Below, piece by piece: positions 44,607-55,714 of a stretch of DNA of 64,000 nucleotides; position 1 is the stretch's first letter; the number at the start of each line of letters is the position of its first letter. The stretch comes from Candidatus Competibacter phosphatis. GTDB taxonomy: Bacteria > Pseudomonadota > Gammaproteobacteria > Competibacterales > Competibacteraceae. Where the stretch lies: NCBI RefSeq assembly GCF_012939995.1, contig NZ_SPMZ01000022.1:537-64536 (forward strand), read 5' to 3'. The position numbers were made by a program, and so were the translations under genes. Below the pieces are notes generated by a model that worked only from the letters and a program-made list of their open reading frames with translations, did no database searches and had not been told where the DNA came from.

Positions 44607-45881
44607 ATGAAAATCGAAACCATCGCCATCCACGGCGGCTATACCCCGGAACCCACCACCAAGGCCGTTGCCGTTCCCATCTATCAAACCACGTCCTACG
44701 CGTTCGACGACACTCAGCACGGCGCCGATCTATTCGATTTGAAGGTGCCGGGCAACATCTACACCCGGATCATGAACCCCACCACCGCCGTGCTCGAACA
44801 GCGCGTCGCGGCCATGGAAGGCGGGGTCGGCGCGCTGGCGGTATCCGCCGGTTCGGCGGCCATCACCTACGCGCTGATGACGATCGCGGAGGTTGGCGAC
44901 AACATCGTCACCACCTCGACCCTGTACGGCGGCACCTACAATCTGTTCGCGCATACCCTGCCGCGCTTCGGTATCGAAGCGCGTTTCGCCGACTATCGCG
45001 ATATCGACGCCATGGGCCGCTTGATCGACGGCAAGACCAAGGCGGTATTTTGCGAATCCATCGGCAATCCGGCGGCGAACGTGGTGGATTTCGGTGCCTT
45101 GGCCGCCGTCGCCCACGCCCAGGGCGTACCGTTGATCGTGGACAACACCGTGCCGACCCCGTATCTATGCCGGCCGTTCGAACACGGCGCCGACATCGTG
45201 GTCCATTCCTTGACCAAATACATGGGCGGCCATGGCACCAGCTTGGGCGGCATCATCGTCGATTCCGGCCATTTCCCTTGGGACCAGCACAAAGAACGCT
45301 TCGCCCGGCTGAATGAGCCCGATCCGTCCTATCACGGCGTGGTCTACGTCGAGGCGCTGGGACCGGCGGCGTTCATCGGCCGGGCGCGGGTGGTACCGCT
45401 GCGCAATACCGGCGCGGCAATCTCGCCCTTCAACAGCTTCCTGATCCTCCAAGGCATCGAGACGCTGCCGGTGCGGATGGACCGCCACTGCGAGAACGCC
45501 GTCAAGGCCGCCGAATATCTGCGCGATCATCCGCAAGTCACCTGGATCAAATACCCGGCGCTGGCGGACAGCCCGGAAAAACCGCTGGTCGACAAATACA
45601 TGGGCGGACGCGGCTCCAGCATCCTCAGTTTCGGCATCAAGGGCGGTCGCGAAGCCGGCGCCAAGTTCATCGACGCGCTGCAACTGGTGACCCGGCTGGT
45701 CAACATCGGCGACGCCAAGTCGCTGGCCTGCCATCCGGCGACAACCACGCATCGGCAATTGTCGCCGGACGAGTTGGCCAGAGCCGGCGTCAGCGAGGAT
45801 CTGGTACGGCTGTCCATCGGGATCGAACACATCGACGACATCTTGGCCGATCTGGAACAAGCACTGGCAGCGGCAAAGTAA
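44607..45881 (+). CDS. metY: O-acetylhomoserine sulfhydrylase
   Basis: A 424-aa PLP enzyme that makes homocysteine from O-acetylhomoserine and sulfide in methionine synthesis. Family motifs: [20 protein letters not shown] at the start, [20 protein letters not shown] (PLP phosphate contact), and [19 protein letters not shown] with the PLP-binding lysine near residue 208. The length fits MetY (about 425 aa) and not MetB/MetC (about 390). GAAGGGA precedes ATG 44607. No SAM riboswitch is visible upstream. Confidence 0.92.
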   Translation: MKIETIAIHGGYTPEPTTKAVAVPIYQTTSYAFDDTQHGADLFDLKVPGNIYTRIMNPTTAVLEQRVAAMEGGVGALAVSAGSAAITYALMTIAEVGDNIVTTSTLYGGTYNLFAHTLPRFGIEARFADYRDIDAMGRLIDGKTKAVFCESIGNPAANVVDFGALAAVAHAQGVPLIVDNTVPTPYLCRPFEHGADIVVHSLTKYMGGHGTSLGGIIVDSGHFPWDQHKERFARLNEPDPSYHGVVYVEALGPAAFIGRARVVPLRNTGAAISPFNSFLILQGIETLPVRMDRHCENAVKAAEYLRDHPQVTWIKYPALADSPEKPLVDKYMGGRGSSILSFGIKGGREAGAKFIDALQLVTRLVNIGDAKSLACHPATTTHRQLSPDELARAGVSEDLVRLSIGIEHIDDILADLEQALAAAK

Positions 45882-45921
45882 GCGCGTCGTCATCCCAACC
45901 CCTCTAGAGGAAACTGCTCAT

Positions 45922-47031
<1,110 letters not shown>

Positions 47032-47044
47032 GGGAATTCCGCCG

Positions 47045-47917
47045 GTGGAGCACATCGAAGCGATCAAGGAATTCGGCGGTTGGTTGAACCGCTACCGCCA
47101 CCGTTCGCAAGCCTGCGATTGCGACATGACCTTTTCGGTCTATTTGCCCCCCGCGGCGGCGCAGGAAAAGGTGCCGGCGGTCTACTGGCTGTCCGGCCTG
47201 ACCTGCACCGACGACAATTTTCGGGTCAAGGCCGGGGCGCAGCGTTACGCGGCGGAATTGGGGCTGGCGCTGGTCATTCCCGACACCAGCCCGCGCGGCG
47301 CGGAGGTGCCGGATGTACCGGAACGCTACGATCTCGGTCAAGGCGCCGGTTTCTACGTCAACGCCACGCAGTCACCCTGGGCGCGGCATTACCGGATGTA
47401 CGACTACGTCACCTGCGAACTGCCGGCGCTGGTGGAAGCAAATCTGCCGATTACCGAAGCGCGCTCCATCACCGGCCACTCGATGGGAGGTCATGGCGCA
47501 CTAATCTGCGCGTTGCGGGAACCGGAACGTTACCGCTCCGTCTCCGCCTTCGCGCCAATCTGTCACCCGATGGCCTGTGGCTGGGGGCAAGGCTGTTTCA
47601 AGGCTTATCTCGGCCCTAACCGTGAGGATTGGGTGACTTACGATGCCGTTCGATTGATCGAGGAAGGCGCGCAAGCCATTCCCTTACTAATCGATCAAGG
47701 CACCGCCGACGAATTCCTCGCCCAGCAGTTGCATCCGGCGTCGCTCGAACGGATCTGTGCCGCCCGCGATTTTCCGCTGACCCTGCGGTGGCAAGAAGAC
47801 TACGATCACAGCTATCACTTCATCGCCACCTTCATCGGCGAGCATCTCGCCTATCACGCCGACAAGCTCCGTGAAACAAGAACTACTGAAACTGCTACAA
47901 AGCCTGCTGCGCGGTGA
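47045..47917 (+). CDS. frmB: S-formylglutathione hydrolase
   Basis: A 290-aa esterase-D family enzyme that hydrolyses the FrmA product to formate and glutathione. The nucleophile motif is GHSMGGHGALICALREP near residue 150; YWLSGLTCTDDNF near 50 forms the oxyanion region; DYDHSYHFIATFIGEHLAYH near 260 holds the catalytic His. It starts at GTG 47045 with AGGGGA upstream. The C-terminal about 15 residues overlap the next gene and exceed the usual length (about 280). Confidence 0.93.
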   Translation: MEHIEAIKEFGGWLNRYRHRSQACDCDMTFSVYLPPAAAQEKVPAVYWLSGLTCTDDNFRVKAGAQRYAAELGLALVIPDTSPRGAEVPDVPERYDLGQGAGFYVNATQSPWARHYRMYDYVTCELPALVEANLPITEARSITGHSMGGHGALICALREPERYRSVSAFAPICHPMACGWGQGCFKAYLGPNREDWVTYDAVRLIEEGAQAIPLLIDQGTADEFLAQQLHPASLERICAARDFPLTLRWQEDYDHSYHFIATFIGEHLAYHADKLRETRTTETATKPAAR

Positions 47918-48464
47918 ACTCAATCGCAACCGCCGCCGCAAGAATCGCTCGCCCTGGATGATCGGCGGCTTGGCGGTCGCCGTCGCCGCAGTCAGTTATT
48001 TTTTGCATGAACCCAAAGCACCATCATCGGCGACCACCAAGGGAGCGGAACTGGTTTGCACCGTCAAATCGGTCTACGACGGTGACACCCTCACCGCCAG
48101 TTGTCCCAGCGGCGAAGTCAAAGTGCGGATGTTCGGCATCGATGCCCCGGAAATGAAGCAGGAACCTTGGGGCGGTCGTTCGCGCGAGGCGCTGCGGGGT
48201 CTGTTGCCTCGATTCGGCTCGATCAACCTGCGGGTGATGGATCAGGACCGCTATGGCCGGACCGTTGCCCAAGTCTTTGCCGGCGAGCGCGACGTCGGTC
48301 TGGAAATGGTTCGGCAGGGACGGGCAGTCGTGTACGAGCAATACAACGACTCGCCGGTCTACTGGCAGGTCCAAACCGAGGCGAAACGGGACCGGCGCGG
48401 CATCTGGGAAAAACCCGGCAGTCAGCAGGACCCGGCCGCTTGGCGGCGACTGAACCCGCGCTGA
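47871..48464 (+). CDS. Thermonuclease (SNase)-family nuclease, membrane-anchored
   Basis: A 197-aa protein from GTG 47871, overlapping frmB by 47 bp. The N-terminus is basic (NRNRRRKNRS) followed by one membrane helix (WMIGGLAVAVAAVSYFLH) at about 24-42. The SNase domain then has VYDGDTLTASC, VRMFGIDAPEMKQEPWG and MDQDRYGRTVAQVFAG, i.e. the catalytic Asp, Arg and Glu set. It is probably a periplasmic or surface nuclease. The overlap suggests co-translation, although no functional link to formaldehyde metabolism is known. Confidence 0.8.
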   Translation: MKQELLKLLQSLLRGELNRNRRRKNRSPWMIGGLAVAVAAVSYFLHEPKAPSSATTKGAELVCTVKSVYDGDTLTASCPSGEVKVRMFGIDAPEMKQEPWGGRSREALRGLLPRFGSINLRVMDQDRYGRTVAQVFAGERDVGLEMVRQGRAVVYEQYNDSPVYWQVQTEAKRDRRGIWEKPGSQQDPAAWRRLNPR

Positions 48465-48652
48465 GACATATAGACAAGCATGGTGCTTTTAAGTGTAATT
48501 ATTTTATACACATCCATGTACTATTTATCAAAAATAGCGTAATTACTTATCTTATTGTCAAACTGATGAGCCCTTCCAACAGTCTAGCATCATTGATGCT
48601 TTGATTTTCAGCTTAACCGGCAGGCTCAACCAACCATCATGAGGATATTGAA

Positions 48653-51230
48653 ATGACTTATAGACATGATCATTTCTGTTTATCAGTCAACCTTCTTGCC
48701 TTGTTGCTCGGATTGTGTCTCGCACTATTGAGCGCTTCCTCGCGAGCACAATCCTCCCTAGCGACTCTGGAATCCCCCACGGCGGGGGCGTTCGTGCAAA
48801 GCGGGGTGGGGCTGATCCGAGGCTGGGGCCTGCGCGGCGCAACGGATCGAATTCAGCATCGACGGCGGGGCGTTGCAAGCCATCGCCTATGGCACCGACC
48901 GGCCCGACACAGCGGCCACCTGCGGTGACAGCAACAACGGTTTCGGCTTTACCCAGAATTGGAACAATTTCGGTGACGGCGTCCACAACTTGCGGGCCTT
49001 CGCCGACGGGGTGGCCTTCGCCGACGTCAACTTCACGGTCACCACCCTGGGCCGGGCCTATCTGACCGGCCTGGTGGCGCAATACACTCTACGCGACTTC
49101 CCCGCCGCCGGCAACGAACCCCAGGTGCGCTGGTCCGAGCCGCAGCAGAACTTCGTATTCGCCCGCTCAGTCGCGATCCCGGCCAATACCCCGCCGCCGG
49201 CCCACCCCCGAGCGGCGCTGGAATCGCCGACCCAAGGCTCGTACCAAAGCGGGGTCGAGTTGATTCGGGGCTGGGCCTGCGAAGGGCAGCAGGTCGAGTT
49301 CAGCATCGACGGCGGCGCACGGCAAGCCATCGCCTACGGCACCGACCGACCCGATACCGTCGCCACCTGTGGGGACAGCAACAACGGTTTCGGTTTTACC
49401 TATAACTGGAACCGGATCAGCGAGGGCACCCATAACCTGCGCGCGTATCTCGATGGGGTGGAATTCGCCAACGTCAACTTCGCCGTCACCACCCTGGGGG
49501 CGGAGTACCTGACCGGGCTCAGTCGCCAGTTCGTCTTCGCCGATTTCCCCGAGACCGGCCAGACCACCACCGCCGAATGGTCCGAGTCGAATCAGAATTT
49601 CATCGTGGCCCGCAGCACCGCCACGCCCTCCCGGCTGGCGTTGATCGCCGCCATCACCGATGTGCTCAATCCGATGGCCGTGGCCGGCAACGGCACCGGC
49701 GCGGCGCTGGGGGAAAGCACCGGGGTGATCGCCACCAAGCGCGGCGACGGCGTGCCCACCCAGTTGGAGGGCCTCACCTGGGCCAACACGCAAACCGGCC
49801 AGTCCGCCGATCTGAGCCTCGCGACCGACGGTCTGCCCGCCGCCTATACCGATTCCAGCGGCATGGAAGCGCGGTTCAGCGATTACCAACTGACCGATGC
49901 CACGTCCAGCGTGACGGTGAGTTTTTTCCGCAACGGCGCCGCCATGGGCAATCCGGCGACCGTGCCGGTCGACGGCGCCGGGTTGCGCGCGCTACAGACC
50001 ATGGCCGAGCGGGTACGCCTGGCGGTGCAAGGCGCGTCGGCCAGCACCAGCCGGCAGGTGGCGCCCACGGTGAGCACGGCGTCCGCCCGGCAGACGCAAG
50101 ATGCCAACCTGTCGCGCTTTACCCTGAGCGCGCTGCTGGTCAACAGCTACTGGTATGGCAGCGTCGCCGCCGGCGATACCCTGTGCGCCGTGCGCGCCGC
50201 CGCCGAGCAGGCCGGCGTGAGCGGCTTAGTCGCCCCGACGGCTTGCCAGTCGCCGCTGATCGCCGCATTCCTGGCCCGAGCCGCCACTCGCCGCGGCGCG
50301 GCGGCCGAACCGCCCACGTCCAGCATCGATCCGCTGGTGCAGCAGGCCTTGCAGGCCGATGCCGATGTCGTCGAGGCGCCCTGCGGTCCAGCCGGTGGGG
50401 GCGTGTCCTGTCTGGAACCGGTCGCCACCCAGTTGCAAACCCGTCAGGACGAGTCCGCCCAGCTACCCACCTTGCCTCGGGAGGAGCCCTCGGATGGCGT
50501 CATCCTGCTGGCGCCGACCGGGGTTAACGCCAGCGATGGAACCTTCACTGATCGCATTCGGGTTACCTGGGATGCCGTGGCCGGCGCGATCGCCTATGAG
50601 GTGTATCGTGATGGCTTGCTCGTCGCTTCGCTGACCGACATCGTCTTCGAGGATACCCATGTGACGCCCGGGGCTACCCATGCCTACACGATTAGAGCCT
50701 GCAACGCCAAGGGGTGTGGCGGTCTTAGCCAACCCGACGATGGCTATGCTCAAGCGCAACAAACCGTGACCTACCTGGTCACGACCACCGCCGGTTCCGG
50801 CGGCACTATCTATCCATCCTCGCAAACGGTCAACGCGGGCGCGACCACCAGCTTCACCGTGACCCCCAATAGCGGCTACCAAATCGACTCGGTCACCGGT
50901 TGTGGCGGTCACCTCAGCGGCACCACCTACACCACCGGCCCAATCACCGCCGATTGCACTGTCACCGCCAGCTTCCGCCTTGCAACCTACCTGGTCACGA
51001 CGGCCATCGATGGTTCTGGCACCATTAGTCCAACTTCGCAGATGGTCGAACACGGCGCGACCGCCAGCTTCACCGTTATCGCTGATAGTTATTACGATTA
51101 CTATGTTAACTCGGTCACCGGCTGCGGGGGTAACTACAGTGGTGATTCTCTAAGTGGCACTTATACCACCGGCCCGATCACCGAGGAATGTACCGTCACC
51201 GCCAGCTTCTCCTACTATCCTCCACAATAG
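48653..51230 (+). CDS. Large secreted repeat protein with InlB-type C-terminal repeats (one frameshift)
   Basis: Signal peptide LLALLLGLCLALLSASSRAQ. Removing one G from the GGGG near 48825 joins the signal part to the body, 858 aa. Domains: two about 125-aa repeats starting LESPT and containing LIRGWAC, FSIDGGA, AIAYGTDRPDT and CGDSNNGFGFT; a unique central region (about 250-560); a fibronectin-like domain (PTGVNASDGTFTDRIRVTWD); then two InlB B-repeat-like units (SGGTIYPSSQTVNAGATTSF and SGTISPTSQMVEHGATASF). The repeats imply an extracellular binding or adhesive role. There is no LPXTG or outer-membrane anchor at the C-terminus. Confidence 0.75.
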
Positions 51231-51360
51231 GTGTTGCGCAGATTAATAGCCAAGCTATTGATTTATCTTGAGTATAACTCGCTCGACGGACAATCGAGTT
51301 TCAATAGCAAATCAGCAAGCCAAAGTTTTAGCTGCGTAACGCCTATTATTTGTCCTTGAA

Positions 51361-51415
51361 CAGGAGCAACCTCGACCATAATGGCTCGCGTCTTGGTTAA
51401 GGTTGCTCCTGTTGT
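51361..51415. terminator. Long hairpin between surface protein and lipid-transport operon
   Basis: AACAGGAGCAACCT (51361-51374) pairs perfectly with AGGTTGCTCCTGTT (51402-51415), with ACCA/TGGT extending the stem inside the loop. No T-tract follows, so it may act as an attenuator, an RNA-stability element or a DNA palindrome and not a simple terminator. A smaller hairpin AATAGC-CAA-GCTATT sits at 51245-51259, just after the surface-protein stop. Confidence 0.4.
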
Positions 51416-51479
51416 CCGCGCTGACCTATAACCATCGGTCCATATCCACCTTCAAGGGTGGTATGACTGACGGTAAACC

Positions 51480-52622
51480 ATGATTGCATCCAACCCGCTT
51501 TCGACCACCGAACCCGCCGCCGTCCGTCGCGACCAGGGCCATTACCGCTGCGAGGGCCGCTGGACCCTGGCGGGCATCGAGACGCTCGACGCACAACTGC
51601 AAAACGTTCGCTGGGCGAGCGGCGCACTGCAATTGGACGGCTCCGGCATTCGGGCCATCGACACCACCGGCGCGCTGCAATTGCTCAATCTGGTCGCCGC
51701 GCTGGAGCGGGACGGCCGTCGAGTGCAACTGGTCGGTTTGCACGAAGAACACCGCGAACTGTTGGAGCTGGTGCGAGAGCGCCGCGCCGCCGCCGGAGAA
51801 CCGCCGCCGACCACGCCACCGAGGAACCGGCTGGAACGACTGGGCCGCTGGGTCTGGCATCACCTCAGGCGTGGCGGCGATTTTCTGGCCTTCGTCGGTG
51901 AAGCGGCGTTGGCGTTGGGTCAATTGCTATTGCATCCCAGGCGGTTTCGCTGGCGGGCGTTGTTCGGCAACGTTGAAACCGCCGGCATTCATGCCCTACC
52001 CATCGTCGCGTTGCTAGCCTTCATGATGGGCGTGGTTATCGCCTATCAAGGCGGTCGCCAATTGGAATTCTACGGTGCCAATATTTTCATCGTTGAACTG
52101 GTCTCACTGACCATGCTACGCGAGCTGGCGCCGCTGATCACCGCGATCATCGTCGCCGGCCGCACCGGTTCGTCCTACACCGCCCAGATCGGTACCATGC
52201 AGGTCACCGAGGAAGTGGACGCGCTGCGCACCATCGGCATCCCGCCCATGAATCTGCTGGTGCTGCCCAAACTGCTAGCCCTGGTGGTGGCCCTGCCGCT
52301 GCTGACACTGTTCGCCGACGCGTTGAGCGTGTTCGGCGGCATGGTCATGGCGCAAATCATGCTGGATGTGAGTTACGGCGATTTTCTTGATCGATTCCCG
52401 CAGGTGGTGACACTGACCTCGTTCTTGATCGGGATCGGTAAGGCGCCGGTATTCGCCGCCATCATCGCTCTGGTGGGCTGCTATCAAGGTTTCCAAGTGC
52501 GCGGCGGCGCCGACAGCGTCGGCCGGCAAACCACGGTCAGCGTGGTGCAATCCATTTTTCTGGTGATCGCCACCGATGCTGTGTTCTCGGTGATGTTGGG
52601 TAGTGTCGGCTTATGGCGCTGA
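51480..52622 (+). CDS. MlaE-family lipid ABC transporter permease with N-terminal STAS domain
   Basis: A 380-aa protein. The first 100 residues are a STAS domain (LQLDGSGIRAIDTTGALQLL). The rest is the MlaE/YrbE permease: GFIG-like amphipathic start, then IVALLAFMMGVVIAYQGGRQ, LAPLITAIIVAGRTGSSYTA and GTMQVTEEVDALRTIGIPPM, the last being the strongly conserved cytoplasmic loop. It forms the membrane channel of an MCE lipid transporter with the next two genes. In E. coli the STAS protein (MlaB) is separate, so this is a fusion seen in many proteobacteria. Confidence 0.88.
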   Translation: MIASNPLSTTEPAAVRRDQGHYRCEGRWTLAGIETLDAQLQNVRWASGALQLDGSGIRAIDTTGALQLLNLVAALERDGRRVQLVGLHEEHRELLELVRERRAAAGEPPPTTPPRNRLERLGRWVWHHLRRGGDFLAFVGEAALALGQLLLHPRRFRWRALFGNVETAGIHALPIVALLAFMMGVVIAYQGGRQLEFYGANIFIVELVSLTMLRELAPLITAIIVAGRTGSSYTAQIGTMQVTEEVDALRTIGIPPMNLLVLPKLLALVVALPLLTLFADALSVFGGMVMAQIMLDVSYGDFLDRFPQVVTLTSFLIGIGKAPVFAAIIALVGCYQGFQVRGGADSVGRQTTVSVVQSIFLVIATDAVFSVMLGSVGLWR

Positions 52623-53407
52623 GCATGGGTTCGGCGGAGAAAGTGATCGAAATCCGGGGCCTACACACGCGCTTCGGCGAGACGATCATTCATGACAACC
52701 TGGATCTCGATATTTCCCGAGGCGAAGTGGTGGCCCTGGTCGGCGGCAGCGGTTCCGGCAAGACCACCTTGGTGCGAGCGGTGATCATGCTGCTGAAGCC
52801 GGCGGCAGGCTCCATCAAACTGTTTGGAGAAGAGATTGTCGGGATCGGCGACGGTCCGGCGTTTCGGCTACGGCGGCGCTTCGGCATGCTGTTTCAGCAA
52901 GGAGCGCTGTTCGGTTCGCTCACGGTGCGGGAGAATGTGGCGGTGCCGCTGCGCGAGCACACCCGGTTGCCGGCCCGGCGAATCGCGGAAATCGCCGATC
53001 TCAAGATCGCGCTGGCGGGTCTACCGGCCGACGCCGGCAACAAACTGCCGCGCGAACTGAGTGGCGGCATGCTCAAACGCGCGGCCCTGGCGCGGGCGCT
53101 GGCGCTGGACCCAGCGCTGCTGTTTCTAGACGAGCCGACCTCCGGCCTCGATCCGGTCAGCGCCGGCGCGTTCGACGAGCTGGTGGTGCAGCTCAAGGAA
53201 TCGCTGGGATTGACGGTGGTCATGGTGACCCACGACCTGGATTCGCTGTGGCACGCCACCGATCGGGTGGCGTTTCTGGGTGAAAAGCGGGTGATCGGTT
53301 ACGCGCCGATGGCGGAGTTGGTGACGGCCGAACATCCGCTGATCCGGGCCTATTTCGAGGGACCACGCGGCCGCGCGGCGCGGGGACAAATATGTACAGC
53401 AAAGTGA
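52613..53407 (+). CDS. MlaF-like ABC transporter ATP-binding protein
   Basis: A 264-aa ATPase: Walker A VGGSGSGKTTLVRAV near residue 45, Q-loop LFQQGALFGSLTVREN, signature LSGGMLKRAALARALALDPA near 145, Walker B ALLFLDEPTSGLDPVSAG, and the H-loop VMVTHDLDS. It overlaps the permease stop by 10 bp and the MCE gene by 16 bp, so the operon is translationally coupled. It powers lipid movement between the membranes. Confidence 0.92.
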   Translation: MALSMGSAEKVIEIRGLHTRFGETIIHDNLDLDISRGEVVALVGGSGSGKTTLVRAVIMLLKPAAGSIKLFGEEIVGIGDGPAFRLRRRFGMLFQQGALFGSLTVRENVAVPLREHTRLPARRIAEIADLKIALAGLPADAGNKLPRELSGGMLKRAALARALALDPALLFLDEPTSGLDPVSAGAFDELVVQLKESLGLTVVMVTHDLDSLWHATDRVAFLGEKRVIGYAPMAELVTAEHPLIRAYFEGPRGRAARGQICTAK

Positions 53408-54378
53408 ATTACGCTCTGGTGGGCCTGTTCGTCGTCCTGTTTGGCGCGGCGGCGGTGGGCGTGTCGTTCTGGCTGACGATTGGGGTCGAGAACAAAACCT
53501 ACGACCGCTACCGGGTGTATTTCCACGAATCGGTGGCCGGTCTGAGCCTCAAGGCGGCGGTCCGCTATCGCGGCGTTCAGATCGGACAGGTGGAATCCAT
53601 CCGGCTCGATCCCGCCAACCCCGATCAGGTGGATGTGGTGCTGAACATCGAACGCGGCACGCCAATCCGGCGCGGCACCATCGCAACCCTGTCCAAGCAG
53701 GGCCTGACCGGCGTGGCGTCGGTGGAACTGAGTGGCGGCGGTCAGTCGCTGCCCTTGGAGAAGCAACCGGGGCAGGAACTGCCGGTGATTCAAGCCGGAC
53801 CGTCGCTGGTGGCCCGCCTGGACGACGCTTTCAACAATATCATTACCAATGTCGACAACCTGTCGCGGCGCCTCGAACGCTTGCTGGGCGATCAAAATCA
53901 GACGGCCCTGACCCAGACCCTGCAAAATCTCAGCACGATCACCGGCGCGGTGGCCGACCGCTCCGACCGCATCCGCCAGACCCTGGATCATGTGGAAGTC
54001 TTCACCGGCACCTTGGCGGATCGCTCGGGGCAATTGGGCAAGGCACTGGATCAACTGACAACGATGTTGCAGGGCACCGGCGACTTGAGTGCACGGGTTC
54101 GGGCCACCCTGAGCGATTTTCGCGCGGGTGCCCAAGCGGTGCGTCGAACGGCCGACACCTTCAACCAGACCAGCCGGGACCTGAGCGGCCTGGCTGAGGT
54201 CGGGCAACGGGAATTGCGACAATTGGGGCAAAATACCGTGCCGGAATTCAATAGCCTGCTGGTGGAAGCCAACGAACTGGTGGTAGTCCTACGGCGGTTG
54301 GCCGAATTGCTGGAACAGAACCCGCGCGCCCTGCTGGTGGGCAAGCCCAGCGGCCGACCGGGTCCTGGGGAAAAGTAA
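53392..54378 (+). CDS. MlaD-like MCE-domain substrate-binding protein
   Basis: A 328-aa protein anchored by one N-terminal helix (ALVGLFVVLFGAAAVGVSFW). The MCE domain spans about 40-120 (YRVYFHESVAGLSLKAAVRY; VRYRGVQIGQVESIRLDP). A long helical region (about 145-300) with repeated aspartate/glutamine heptads suits a helical needle or tube. It is periplasmic and carries lipid towards or from the outer membrane with the lipoprotein encoded next. Confidence 0.9.
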   Translation: MYSKVNYALVGLFVVLFGAAAVGVSFWLTIGVENKTYDRYRVYFHESVAGLSLKAAVRYRGVQIGQVESIRLDPANPDQVDVVLNIERGTPIRRGTIATLSKQGLTGVASVELSGGGQSLPLEKQPGQELPVIQAGPSLVARLDDAFNNIITNVDNLSRRLERLLGDQNQTALTQTLQNLSTITGAVADRSDRIRQTLDHVEVFTGTLADRSGQLGKALDQLTTMLQGTGDLSARVRATLSDFRAGAQAVRRTADTFNQTSRDLSGLAEVGQRELRQLGQNTVPEFNSLLVEANELVVVLRRLAELLEQNPRALLVGKPSGRPGPGEK

Positions 54379-54428
54379 GGGCGCGAAAAGCGGGTCAACA
54401 ACGAATAAAAAGTCGAAAAGGACGGAAT

Positions 54429-55076
54429 GTGCGGAATCACAACGTAGGGTGCCTCGAAGGCGAACGCGGGCGATGCTGGATCCGATTTGGGGGAGTGCTA
54501 CTGGCCACGCTGGCGCTGAGCGCTTGTCTGCTGCCGCAGGACAAATCGCCGCCACGACAGGACTATCTATTGGAGGTCACGAGCTTCGCGTCACCACCAG
54601 CTCGACGCGCCAGCGACAAGATCCTGCTGGTGGCGATGCCCAAGGCCGCGCCGGGTTTCGATTCCAACCGTATCGCCTACAGCCGAGAACCGCTGAAACT
54701 GGACTACTACAACGACAGCGGCTGGAGCGATACACCGGCCAAGATGCTGCTGCCCATTCTGGTGCGGGCGTTCGAAACCACTGGGGCGTTCAAGGCGGTG
54801 GTATCGCCGCCGGCGCCAGGCTTGGCCGACTTGCGGGTGGACGTGGACGTGATCCGCTTGCAGCAGGAGTTCATGACCCAACCCAGCAAGGTGCGGTTGA
54901 CCGCGCGGATCAAAGTGCTGGATATGAAAAGTAGACACGTACTGGGAACTCAGGTGTTCGAGGCGGTGGAACCGGCCCCCAGCGAAAATGCCTACGGCGC
55001 GGTCCGGGCGACGAACGCCGCTGTTCAGAAAATTCTGGGAGAGATGGTGCCGTTTGCGCTGCAATATGTGGGGTGA
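54429..55076 (+). CDS. ABC-type transport auxiliary lipoprotein (PqiC/YmbA-like)
   Basis: A 215-aa protein from GTG 54429 with a lipobox LALSACLL near residue 34. The body (PRQDYLLEVTSFASPPARRA; YSREPLKLDYYNDSGWSD; FETTGAFKAVVSPPA; LRVDVDVIRLQQEF) matches the auxiliary lipoproteins of MCE transporters. It is probably the outer-membrane partner of the MCE needle. Its residues 1-20 before the hydrophobic stretch are unusually long, so an internal start is possible. Confidence 0.82.
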   Translation: MRNHNVGCLEGERGRCWIRFGGVLLATLALSACLLPQDKSPPRQDYLLEVTSFASPPARRASDKILLVAMPKAAPGFDSNRIAYSREPLKLDYYNDSGWSDTPAKMLLPILVRAFETTGAFKAVVSPPAPGLADLRVDVDVIRLQQEFMTQPSKVRLTARIKVLDMKSRHVLGTQVFEAVEPAPSENAYGAVRATNAAVQKILGEMVPFALQYVG

Positions 55077-55184
55077 CCAGCTCAATGCCGCCTCCGCGTG
55101 GCCGCGCGTGCGAGACCATCGAAAAACCGATCTCGTCCCTTTTCGTACCATCGCTCAATCCATCGACATCCACCGGAGGCGCAC

Positions 55185-55280
55185 ATGAACCTTGGCGACA
55201 TGATCATCGAACAAGCCCGCGATTTTCCATACCGAACTCTCGAAGCGGCTGGCAACCGACTCATGGAGCACACATCATGA
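55185..55280 (+). CDS. Possible 31-aa small protein upstream of the beta-rich small protein
   Basis: A 31-codon frame with GGAGG at ideal distance: NLGDMIIEQARDFPYRTLEA, then GNRLMEHTS. Its stop overlaps the start of the next small gene (ATGATG), the coupling seen for leader peptides. It is amphipathic and has no membrane helix. It may be a real small protein or a translational leader. Confidence 0.4.
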   Translation: MNLGDMIIEQARDFPYRTLEAAGNRLMEHTS

Positions 55281-55513
55281 TGTACTTCTCCGGGACCATC
55301 GCCGACGTGATCGAAGACGGCGCCACCGCGACGCTGATTCTGGACACGGGCCGAATCAAGCACCAGTTACACGCCGATTCGCGCCTGCTGGCCGAGGCGT
55401 TGACCGCGCTCTACGGGGATGACTGCATTGGCAAACCCGCCGCAGTCCAGTGCGAGGGCTCGACGCTCACCAGTATCGAGATTCCCGGCGCGGCGCCGAA
55501 CTACACCATTTGA
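55277..55513 (+). CDS. Hypothetical 78-aa protein
   Basis: ATG 55277 opens MYFSGTIADVIEDGATATLI, then LDTGRIKHQLHADSRLLAEA and GKPAAVQCEGSTLTSIEI. The pattern suggests a small OB-like beta barrel. There is no signal peptide. The gene lies between the lipid-transport operon and the metallopeptidase and is probably co-translated with the 31-aa frame before it. No family is recognised. Confidence 0.5.
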   Translation: MMYFSGTIADVIEDGATATLILDTGRIKHQLHADSRLLAEALTALYGDDCIGKPAAVQCEGSTLTSIEIPGAAPNYTI

Positions 55514-55590
55514 TTTGGTTGAAGCCTACCAGCGGCATGCGAGCCGCAAACAGTTCGAGCAAACACCGCAACGTTTCATGGTGCCGCACC

Positions 55591-55617
55591 GGTGGCGCAC
55601 CACGCTGGTGCGCCACC
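55591..55617. repeat. Perfect 12-bp inverted repeat
   Basis: GGTGGCGCACCA (55591-55602) and TGGTGCGCCACC (55606-55617) are perfect complements with a 3-base loop. They lie in the 200-bp gap before the metallopeptidase gene. No T-tract follows. An open frame without a start (FDLVEAYQRHASRKQFEQ) passes through it, possibly a gene remnant. Confidence 0.5.
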
Positions 55618-55714
55618 TGGCGGACGCCGGATTTTGGAAAAAGTGCTAACCGTTGGCCGCACCGACACTCACCACGCTACACTTTTCTCCATCGAACCGG
55701 AAAGAGGACTCCCC

